A stretch of DNA of 64,000 bases from Henckelia pumila (taxonomy: Eukaryota > Streptophyta > Magnoliopsida > Lamiales > Gesneriaceae): NCBI RefSeq assembly GCF_033568475.1, contig NC_133120.1, positions 91,282,151-91,346,150 on the forward strand. The letters run 5' to 3'. Under the pieces are notes generated by a model. That model was not told where the DNA came from, did no database searches, and saw nothing but the letters and a program-made list of their open reading frames with translations. The position numbers and the translations under genes are program-made. Below are positions 32,461 to 42,226 of the stretch, one piece after another (the first letter of the stretch is position 1; each line of letters begins with the position of its first letter).

Positions 32461-33469
32461 TTGCATTACATGCATTTTGTTTTGTTGTTACATTTTCTTG
32501 TGTTGTTTATGCATCGTATTGTTGTTATTTTCGTTTGTGTTATCCAACTGCATGAGTTGAGGATGAAATCATTAGCCTATGATGAGGTAGTTGAAAAATT
32601 ATGAATTTTTGAAAAAATTTACTCTTGATTGGATATGAGAAACCGTAGGTTGTTTGTTGAATATTCTTAAGCACGCATGTTTGACCAGTGAAGTGTAGCG
32701 ATGTATTAGATATCATGGATGTCTGTTGGACCATTGCATGACAATAGGTGTTTGTGAAACTTGATAGTGTTTGAATCTTGATGATTTTTTTTTATATGGC
32801 ATAAACGATCTTGGGCGCACCTAGAAAAAAAAAGAATAAATTTTACAATTCCATCCGGGCCTGAAAAGGATTGAAATCCTAATCCTAAAAGATCAAATTC
32901 AAGGCTAAGTATGCGGATAAAATGGGGTTGATGCTCCATCCGGGCTATAGACGAGGGGATTAAAATTCTAATCCTGTCTTAGTTGTAGCTAAGTATGCGG
33001 GTAATTATTGGGGCTATTGCAATACCGGGTGTAAAATCCGGAGGTGCGTAATTATTCTCACGAAAGTTGTGTTGTGTTAAAGGATTGTTGGGAGGAGAGT
33101 TCTTGATGGTGTAGCTTACACTGAATTGTTATAGGTCGGCGAGAATTTTCAATGACGAATATTTAATAAGATTAATTATTTTAGAGAATCGATGATTGAA
33201 TGAATGATATCAAGGGTGTAGTCGACCGATACCAAGTCTCGTCTCTTATTGAATTTCTCCAGTCTTTTATTGAAATTTTGCATGCTAGTGAATTTTGATT
33301 GTTTAAAGTTTTTAGTAGTTAATCCAAACTTGAAAACCCCCATTTATTTTATTTAGAACACATTGAATTTACCTTTCCTCGTGGGAACGATCCCTACTCA
33401 CACTACTACATTTTCAGTGATTATCTGCTTGAGTTGGGTAATTTGGGCGTGACACGATAAGCGCTACCA
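32461..33469 (+). repeat. 3' LTR of the Athila-like element
   Basis: It follows the polypurine tract GTGTGGGGGG and ends AGCGCTACCA at the CCGCC duplication. Only its last ~325 bases match the 5' LTR region well. It contains short internal near-repeats (CTAAGTATGCGG at about 32906 and 32990). Confidence 0.75.
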
Positions 33470-33474
33470 CCGCC

Positions 33475-34030
33475 CACAACAACCATACGATGAATGTTAG
33501 GATTCAAACCCTGAAGGAAATGATCAAACTTCGCCATAGAACTATCAGCAATATGAGGACAAAAGGGTAGCAGATCAAAGAACTTCTGCTGGTACTCCTC
33601 AATCGTCATCGTCCCCTGTCGCAAACTCAACAACTCACTGGCTTTCGCCTGACGAAGAGCTGGAGGAAAATAAAATCTCTGATAAGCAGTACGGAACTCC
33701 ACCCAAGTAGCTGCACCTCTGGCTGCTATGAACGGTGCGGAAGTAGATCTCCACCACTTCCTCGCTCTGCCCTCAAGCATAAAGGCAAGGATCTCCATCC
33801 TATCCTCAGCCGTGCAACGGAACTCTTGGAAGCATTGCTCCATCCTCTCCATCCAATCCTCCGCCTCTTCAGCTGTCTCACCACCCGTCAAAGGCTTCGA
33901 GCTAACTTCTTTGAATCTACGCATGCTTACTCGCCTGCGCTCCTCGGGCTATCCCCGACGTCTACAATCATCTGGATCGCCCCAATGACCGCCGTCTATG
34001 CTACCGTGACTCTCGTCGTAATCTGCCATC
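33475..34030 (-). pseudogene. Chromovirus gag, right copy
   Basis: Minus-strand gag is nearly identical to 2231-2790. With the pol region at 8842-12888 it forms the chromovirus that the Athila-like element split. Continuity is shown by the shared CCGCC duplication. It is a fossil. Confidence 0.87.
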
Positions 34031-34106
34031 TGTTACATAATAACAGATAATTACTTAATCCGCTTTACGATATTCCCAGTGCAATGCGTCGCTCTGATAC
34101 CAAAAA

Positions 34107-35626
34107 TATAGTGACCCAACCCAGATCCACTACCTAATCAGAGTTATAGTAAAAGCGCACGCAATAAAAGCTTAAAGCGTAAAGAGCGGATAATTAAAAT
34201 ACAACAAATCCAATCGGCAGAATACAATCGACGCTATCACAAGTGTATAAGTACTGTTATACAACCAAATCGAAGGTTCAGGGTAAATAAATCCCTACCC
34301 TCTACAACCTTGGACTCTCCAAAGCTCAATCCTGCTGGAAGCCGCCTGAACCGTCCAGCCTCAAACCTGCCCCATCACAAGGTACACAATACCCAAACAC
34401 AGGGGCGTGAGCTAGAACGCTCAATACGAAGCAATGATATAAATACAAATATGCGCACACAGATGATTTAAAACTCAAGTGAAAACACTTTCTCATGGCG
34501 CCGGGAATATACAGTACCGGCTAGAGAGCTACTCCGCGGGGTACTCGTATATTCCATATCAGGGCTGAGCCAACCCCATCCTGACCCGAATCCAAAACAT
34601 GATACAAGTCTCATATGAAAACTGTCATACCTGACTCGAGTCCAAAATAAGATCATTGTTCCCTATGAAGACTGTCAATGACTCACATCTCTCCGGATGC
34701 AGTCACACGTAAAATCATGTATGTGCTAAGACGGTAAAAACATGCTAAAACATGATAAAACATATAGCACATACTCATGCAACATATAAGCAAATATATC
34801 ATGCCGGCTATCTCGGTCAGTACTTACGTACCTCTAACACTGCTGGTCAAACCTAGCTCCGCTGACCTAGACTCCAAGCCTACTAGTCCAGTCTACTGCT
34901 ACTACAATGCAAATATCCATGCATCAATAATAAAGCTCTAAAAGCCTTAACTAAGCTATTGCATACTCCTAAATATTTTAGGATGTCAAAGCTATACCTG
35001 CGTCCATCGTTAGCCCTTTGCTGACGATAGCCTCAAAACTAGGCCGTAGCTCCGCGACGACGTCTAGATCACTAAGCCACTTCCGGATTCCCCGTAGGAT
35101 GCCTAGATCTCCCTAGATCTGAGTTAGAAGGCTTAGGAATCAGAGAGAAGAGAGGAAATTGGTGCGAGAAAATGAATTCTCGGACCCTCTATTTATAGGC
35201 AACGTTCGGAGCCTCCGAACCCGGTTCGGACTGTCCGAACTCGATCGGAACCTCCGATCGCACCTTCGGAGCGTCCGATTGCTCAATATTACGTCAGCCA
35301 TGATGTCACCTTGCTGACATAAGCAATGACGTGTGCCCTGGTCCAGATTGGAACGTCCGATCTTACCGACGGAGCTTCCGATCCACTTCGGAGCCTCCGA
35401 TCCTGAGTTCGGATCCTCCGAACCCGTTCGAAGCCTCCTGACTTGGTTTGGAGCTTCCGATCCATCCGAACCCTTGGGACCTTTCCGGCTATTTTCGAGT
35501 GTTCTGAATCTATTTCTGAAGTCCATTACCCCAACAGGAACTTACTTAATCATGTTTTACTTAATCTAAACATGATCACGTGATTAATTACTCATTAATC
35601 ACAAATTAAAAATGCGGGTTACTACA
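34107..35626 (-). repeat. Chromovirus LTR (copy B), 5' LTR
   Basis: It is 1520 bp, starts TGTAGTAACCCGC at 35626 on the minus strand, and is preceded inward by the tRNA-Met-type primer site (34091-34102). It preserves the empty site of the CACTA insertion (single AAT at 34433-34435). It abuts copia RNase H sequence at 35627. A cluster of TTCGGAGCCTCCGAAC-like short palindromes occupies about 35205-35475. Confidence 0.9.
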
Positions 35627-36227
35627 ATATCCAACAAAGAGGCACTGGAATGGAATTAAACATATATTTTGTTATCTACGAGGAACGACAGATTTGGGAC
35701 TTTTGTACTCAAAATACATCAATCAAAGTATCATTGGTTATGCCGATGTTGGATATTTATCTGATCCACATAAAGCACGTTCCCAAACCGGATATGTATT
35801 TACTCATGGAGGCACCGCAATTTCTTGGCATTCACAGAAACAAACACTCGTAACAACTTCATCAAATCACGCTGAGATTATTGCACTACATGAAGCAAGC
35901 CGTGAATGTGTTTGGCTAAAATCAATGACACAACATATCTAAACTTCTTGTGGATTATCAGTAGACAAGAAGCCTGTGACGTTGTATGAAGATAATGCTA
36001 CATGTATTGCTCAAATGAAAGAAGGATACATCAAAAGTAACAGAACAAAACATATACCCCCAAAGTTCTTTGTCTACACTCAAGAGCTTGAGAAGAATAA
36101 AGATATTGATATCTGTTATATTCAATCAAGTGAGAACTCATCAGATCTCTTCACAAAGGCACTTCCCACGGCGATATTTAGAAAGCATATATACAACATT
36201 GGGATGCGCAATCTGCGGAATATGTGA
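35627..36227 (+). pseudogene. Ty1/copia RNase H fragment
   Basis: Typical copia RNase H sequence: GYADVGYLSDPHKARSQTGY, SWHSQKQTLVTTSSNHAEII, LYEDNATCIAQMKEGYIKS and SSDLFTKALPT. It belongs to the same copia element as 915-2132 and is broken. Confidence 0.88.
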
Positions 36228-36392
36228 AGAATCACTCATGTTAACATGAGGGGGAGTTTACGTGGCTGCACTCTTTTTTCCTTACTATGATTTTTATCCC
36301 ACTGAGTTTTTCCTAGTAAGGTTTTTAACGAGGCAGTATAAAACACGTAATAAAGACAGTCATCATATCACGATCATCATCAGAAGGGGGAA

Positions 36393-36668
36393 TGTTGAAA
36401 AATATATTATTATTATTAATATTATGTTGAATATTGAATGTTGAATGTTGAATATTGAGTTGTAAAATGTGGAAAATTAGTGTGTGATGATATAGATGAT
36501 GATGTATTTATTTTGGACTAATCTCAAATGTGGATCTATAAATAGGTCTTCATTTGTGATGAAAAATACAATTGAGTTGAGAGAAAAATATTATAAATTG
36601 TAGAGTTTGATATATTTTGAGTTTTGGAGTTTTTAATTTTTACCATAAATTTTTACTTTTTCACAACA
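36393..36668 (+). repeat. 3' LTR of the copia element
   Basis: A purine-rich tract (AGAAGGGGGAA) is followed by TGTTGAAAAATATATT, and the LTR ends CTTTTTCACAACA. At 276 bp it has the usual size of short plant copia LTRs. Its 5' partner lies outside the window. Confidence 0.78.
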
Positions 36669-38240
36669 TATTTGATGTTATTTAATGTAGAACAAGATTT
36701 GTTTTTATATAAAGAGAGATATTATAGGGTAATCATGTCTAATAATATATTATTTAAATAAAATTGAATGTTATTAATAATTTTTGGAGTGTAAATAACA
36801 TTTTCCTAATTTTATCTATATTATATTGTAAGAAATGAAGATCTCAAAGTAATCACTTTTCGTATATCTACACAAGTAACGAAAATAACCATATCAAATA
36901 ACAAAATACCAAATTATTATTCAATAAAAAATATCATCAGAACTTTAGTAAATTCATAATTTATCTAAATCTAACGTATACTTTATCTTATTTCAAAATC
37001 ATTTAAATTTCTTTGGAAAAAAAATCATTTAAATTTTATAAAAAATTTATCTTTCTATCTACATTATTGAGTTTTTTTGGGTATTATTTCTAATAAAAAA
37101 ATACATGAGAAAATCATTAATTAATTTGAAAGTAACAAAGTTATCAGATATATAAATTAAAAAAAATGTATAAAAATATAAAGCTTAACGCGTTGAACAT
37201 ATATAAAACTAGTACTCAAGGATTTGTTGGCATGATATATATAATTAAATATTTGATAGATTATATGATAAATATGTAATTTAATATATAAAATATGCAA
37301 TCAAACATTATTTGATGTGATTTATTTATCACATTTCAATCATCCCAACAAAAAGCTTCCAAAGAGAAAAAAAAAACATCCCAACAAAATATAATATACT
37401 AGCGATCCACATGCGTACTAAAACTATAAATAATTTGTCAGATTTAGGATTATATTATTATTAATAATTATAAATCACACATTATTTGTACAATTTAACT
37501 ACATTTACATCTTATCTATATCTATCATGTTTCAATAAAAATAATTCCTTATTTGTATCTATACTTTTGAATTTTAAATTAAGTAATCCTATCACTCATG
37601 GCATAAAAAGACATTTTTAAATTAAATAATAATATCACTCATGAAATATTTTATTTTTATTATCCAGATTGACTGGTTCGATCCAAGTATCTGCAGGGTA
37701 ATCCAACCGCCCATTATTTTTTGTAAGCTAGATGTACTTGTAACGACCCACGTCCTTCCACCGCATAGGCTCGGACCACGTGGTTCGACGGGCATCGGAC
37801 TCATGACCTCCCTACTTCTGGCAGTGGGTTTTTGCCCTCCCCAATGATTGCACCTTGCACCTTCAAGCTTAAGTACAAGTTCTTATCATCCCTGATACCA
37901 TTGAGCTAGTGGAAGGATGGATCTCCTTGCATGAACTCATGAAAAAGGTATGATTGAACAATCCGGATTAGGGAAGCTTTTTAAAAAGAATTTACTAGTT
38001 AAGGGATTTGGCTAAAATAGTTTTTCTCCTAAAAACATTTAAAAGTAGCAACTTTTTACGGAACAACAAATAGCACAAGCGCAAATTGAGCAATACTGAA
38101 TACAATTCTTCAAAGACTACAGCACATAACTGCATCGAGCATTTACATTTTTACTCGATAATAATCAAGATTCACTACTTCAAACATATAATCAAAGTTG
38201 AGGAACCCCATAATCTTGGTATTTCTCCGAGTTTCTGCCT
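36669..38240. other. AT-rich intergenic region with one repeat-like patch
   Basis: The region is strongly AT-rich and I see no gene. The GC-richer patch 37640-37990 is listed separately. The remainder probably includes 3' flanking sequence of the B3 gene to its right. Confidence 0.6.
37640..37990 (-). repeat. Unclassified dispersed-repeat-like patch (SINE- or LTR-derived)
   Basis: The patch is GC-richer than its surroundings. On the minus strand it contains CTAGCTCAATGGTATCAGGG, which resembles a Pol III A box or an initiator tRNA-Met primer site, and GAGTCCGATGCCC, which resembles a B box. It ends GTGGGTCGTTACA, which is LTR-like. The evidence does not separate a SINE from an LTR remnant. 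Confidence 0.35.
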
Positions 38241-38362
38241 TCTTTCCCACATCTACCAAGATTTCAAAGGCACGAATTTCCTCTGGAAACATATTCCGGC
38301 TCGATCAAGGAAATGTCCTTGTATCACCTTTTGTTCGCATTTGTGCGTTTTGCGCTGCAACT

Positions 38363-39322
38363 TCAGCATAAAAATGTGCCAGAATGTTTTAGTGATATCA
38401 TTAAGTTGATGTTCAACATACTGGAATGCTTCACATGGAAATTAATTGGCAAGTAAAATGAAGATTCAGCTGTGGTACCTTGAAGTAATGATTTGCTACC
38501 TTCACCTCTCTGGAAGCCAGAGACCACCTTTGGCATCTCATCTCCAAGGTTTTCAAATGCTTTGGAAGTGCCCACATTCGAAAGATCGCCCCGATGACAA
38601 TTTTCTGCATATGATATGGGAACATCTACCAGAACTTCATCTGGTGTAATTGTAGGAACAACACATGATTTCTCTGCTCCAGCTTTTTGTATAACTTGGG
38701 ATTCATTTTTCTTCATGAGAATACTTGAACTCTTCTCATCTTTTCGAGCAGCATCTTTTTCACTAGAATCTTTCGGCCTTTTGCCATTGCCGAACCTATT
38801 TTTGAGTTTCGAATTCCGAACTTCATCAAACTTCTGAATTGGCTCGTCTCCTGTAGTTACTTTGTCAAAATTTTTTGCTGTTTTCAGTCCCCTGTTGAGG
38901 TTGATCCTCCTTTCGCATCCGCTTCTTCCATAAACCCGAACAAGAAAATGAGAGCCTTTGATGTAATGGAACTCCAGAAAGTGTCCCACAATCAGCGGCT
39001 GTTGTGTAAAGAACTCATTCCATCCCTTCTGGAATGCTAGGGAGCCATCCACCTTGGATATTTTTACAGCCCATCGCTTCCCGCCTGAATTCTCCAGATA
39101 AGTTTCTCGATCTACCAAATACTCTACCTTTCTAGCAAATGCAGGAGGCAAGTACTGCAAGAAAATCGAATCCATAAACACACAAAGCTACATTGTTGGG
39201 GTGGACTAGAAAAAAGTTACCAGAATCTGCGAATACTCTTCGTTCAGCAGAATCTTGAAAAAACGAAGGATAACCGGAGAAGGGTGTTCCGGCGCCGATG
39301 CACCAAGTATGCCTGCGGACAT
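38363..39322 (-). CDS. B3-domain DNA-binding protein (REM-like)
   Basis: Two exons on the minus strand: 39322-39221 (34 codons, MSAGILGASAP) and 39154-38363, joined in phase across a 66-base intron (39220-39155, GTAACT to TTGCAG). The product is about 297 residues. Residues about 18-115 form one B3 domain (RFFKILLNEEYSQILYLPPA, then WAVKISKV, FQKGWNEFFTQQPL and GHFLEFHYIKGSHFLVRVYG), the plant-specific fold that binds DNA in the nucleus. The tail is charged and low-complexity with basic stretches that could be nuclear signals. The start was chosen because it opens the B3 domain. The C-terminus is uncertain because another splice could replace the last residues. Its target genes cannot be inferred. 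Confidence 0.8.
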
Positions 39323-42226
39323 ACTTGTTTGAAGCAAAGGCCCTTTGGCTTGTTTACAACTCCTGAATAGAATAGAAAATCACAGATGAAAAACAGAGAG
39401 CAAAAAAGGCAAAAACACAGTTGATTTAACCGAGAAAACAGCGAAAGTAAAGTTACCTCACAGAAAAAAATGCGAACTTTTCAAGAGAAGTTGTTCTTGT
39501 TTTGTTTCAAGCCCATTTAAAATGCCTGGTTGAGTGTACGTTTGGGTAGGTGATGAATTGTTTCCTATCTGGTGATTAATTATGATTACTTATTAATTAC
39601 ACGGATTACCATAATCTTTCAAATATTTGCATATTCACTCACATTATTATGTACTGCAGATTTTCATTAATTCCTCACATTATAAGGATCGTTATGTGCA
39701 GATAATGAAGACAGTAAGCTTCATTAATGTCATTCTAATCCACATTAGTCAAAAATAAATCTTGATTTAATGTGTGAGTTAATTTTCTACAACAGAGAGA
39801 CATGAAATCACAAAAGATGGCAGCATTAATATTATTGATTAATCAGAAAAGAGAATTGAATTCAAGAAATTCAGATTACATTTTCAATATTTTTTATCTT
39901 TTAATAAAAAAAATTTGGGAAATCGGAAAAATAAATATTAACATAATGTAAAATGACACAAATAGAGAAAAGAATCCGAACAGAAATAGCAGAATTCATA
40001 AAATCCAAATGTTGAGTGAAATCCACTGTAAAATCACGTAATCCAAAATCCAGCAACTGCCAACCAACCATGGTTAGATTCCAACAATGGTTAGGGTTTA
40101 AACCCCGAATAGTACCAAACCTCCCCAAAACTAAGGTGGGCTGTGATTACGTTAGAAACCCAGAAATCCAACTTCATTCTCCCGTTCAACATTTCTATGA
40201 TCAAATGTCTCCGAATTGTATTTGTGCTTGTTGAATGCACAGATTCATTTTGCTTCGGTTAACTCTTTTGTGAATCAGAGCGTTCAGAAAGTTTTGTTTT
40301 TTTCCCCTCCTTTTTAAGCTAAAAAAGAAAAAAAAAAAATCATTAAACAGGGCAACAAAAGAATCACATAAATTTTTTCTGGAGGTAATTTTGTATATTT
40401 GTCGCTAAAATTCTGCATGCATGCTTTGTTTTTGTGTTTGCAACCTCATTGATGCTTGATGTTTGATTGCTATTTTAATCTGTGCGAAGATCAACTGTTG
40501 GTATTGTTTTTTGAGTTCCTGTTGATTACTGAGTGTTGATTGATGATACGGATTTCGATAGCTACAATTATCTGACTTTGCATGCGAATGTTGTGAATGC
40601 GGCTAATTGATGCATGATGGATTTGCTTTGTATTTTTCTCACATGTTGATTGAGGCTGTCTGTGATTCTAAATCTCTCTGGTAAACTTATGTCCCTACAC
40701 TTGAATTGATCACAGAATAATATATGCCTCTCTCTCTTTTTTCAGTTATTGGTGATGATGATAGGAACCTTTGATATTCAACAATTTCTCTGGTTTTTTT
40801 TTTTTCGGTTTGTCTTTTGGAGGGTTTTAAGATCTTTTCTATATGTTAACTTAAGAGATTCCAATCAGGGACTCTCATTCTTAGTAGAATTTGACTGATA
40901 TAGATCGTATTACTCTAATCATTTTGAAGCTAGTGTGTCTTTGGTTCTGGAGAAGTGTGGCCCTCGAGGTCTGTGAATCTTCTATATTTGTTGCTGCTGG
41001 TGGTTTTGTTTTTAGTCTTGATTTGAATTTCTCTCTAAGCTAAATTTAGATTTAAAACCCGCTTTGATGTGTACCTTAACTAGGAGAACTGTTGTCGAAC
41101 CAAAAATCTCTGAGGGAAAAAAAGAAGAAGAAATGAAGACAAGGAAGAAGAAGAAGATGAAAATATTATAATACCCTTTTTCCAATGTTAACTGAAGGCA
41201 GTTTGGAGTTATAAACGCACTCTTTCAATTCTAAAATGCACCGCATAAACAAGAATAATTTGAGTTCTTTGAATGATGGCGTTGATCATGCATGTTGTGT
41301 TTTCTTATATTCGTATGCATGCGAGTTTAAGGTTGCATGGAGTTTTCGCGCCAATTTCGTCGACAGATTTGTTAAGTTCGGTAATCTTGTTTGTCAACTT
41401 GTCATTTCGTCAATATTTTATTCTATTTTTCGTTACGTTGTTATGATGTTCTTGCATGAAAAAATAACGACATTCGTTACTGATTAAAAATTTTTAAGTT
41501 GATCGCTTGAACTAATTAAGAACACTGCTTTTATCTTGTTTGTCCCTACAGCCCCGCATTACAAAAATTGGTTGATTTATTATCAGGCTTTTATTCTCTT
41601 CACTGCTTTTTTACCGGTTTCTGTTTTATGTTCTTGGTATGTGCCTTATTATTAATTAAGGTGATTTATAGAACTAAAATGTCTGCATGATTTTGGGTAG
41701 ATCTGTTAAAGGATTCTCTAACTTTTGTGGCATTTTGCCTCTGCCTGTTTGTGACAAGTTAAACGTTTCTGGTTTGCTTCTTTAGCTACCATTTCAGTAA
41801 TATAGGAAGGTATGATGATATTATGGATGAAGAAGCTTGCATTAGTGTGAGTCATATAATCTGTCCTTGTATGATAACGAGTTTTAATTGCATGGATCAA
41901 ATTGCATTGATATCAATTTTCTAGCCATTTGCACAGAGTTTGCACGGCATAAAAGGTACAGAGAATTGGATTGCAAAATCAATTTAAGTCGCGCTGAAAT
42001 TGACACTTCATATTTGTTGACTAATTGATTTATGATTCAAGTAACTTTTGTGGGATACTTTCAATTTTTGGCTTTTGAAACCTACATGGACCTTGTTGTT
42101 GGAAAGATTATTTTATTTTGTATACTGCTTCTTTGTAAAATTTCTATATTTTTTCCATCAATATATCTGTTTGATATTATAATTCTGGTTTATTTGTGTA
42201 ACTAGCGGGCCTGAAGACTTGCAAAA
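39323..42226. other. Intergenic region and 5' noncoding part of the DnaJ gene
   Basis: This 2.9-kb stretch separates the divergent B3 and DnaJ genes. I see no supported coding region; the short open frames lack family features. It probably holds both promoters and one or more 5' UTR introns of the DnaJ gene, because the DnaJ coding region is a single long exon preceded by T-rich, intron-like sequence up to a CTAG about 20 bases before its ATG. I cannot place the UTR exon. Confidence 0.5.

Larger units (their letters stand above)
12894..33469 (+). mobile_element. Athila-like Ty3/gypsy element inserted in the chromovirus gag, broken
   Basis: A plus-strand element is bounded by a 5-bp target duplication CCGCC (12889-12893 and 33470-33474) within the chromovirus gag. 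Parts seen: 5' LTR region (12894-14280), extended tRNA-Asp primer site (14286-14360), gag and pol (about 14361-18026 and 27049-27742), an envelope-position open frame (31227-32351), a polypurine tract (GTGTGGGGGG at 32451-32460) and a 3' LTR (32461-33469). The RT box FMDDFTVYG and the extra downstream frame are typical of Athila. It hosts a complete chromovirus and a solo LTR and is broken by several changes besides. The outer ends are not canonical TG at the left, so the exact left border is the least certain point. Confidence 0.82.
915..36668 (+). mobile_element. Old Ty1/copia retrotransposon, host of the whole nest, broken
   Basis: Parts of one plus-strand Ty1/copia element flank the nest: gag-like sequence (915-1505), integrase-like sequence (about 1506-2132), RNase H (about 35627-36227), a purine-rich tract at 36383-36392 and a 3' LTR (36393-36668). 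The 5' LTR would lie left of the window. The element is broken, with several disabling changes and two nested insertions (an LTR at its left and the chromovirus/Athila nest). It is inferred to be the oldest layer because all the others lie inside it. I do not assign a clade. Confidence 0.8.

Noticed and set aside
40016-40234. A 72-codon open frame between the B3 and DnaJ genes
   Set aside because: No splice context, no family features, and an antisense frame of similar length overlaps it.
41236-41487. An 83-codon open frame upstream of the DnaJ gene
   Set aside because: Its composition is like noncoding AT-rich DNA, it matches no family, and it lies in the presumed 5' noncoding region.
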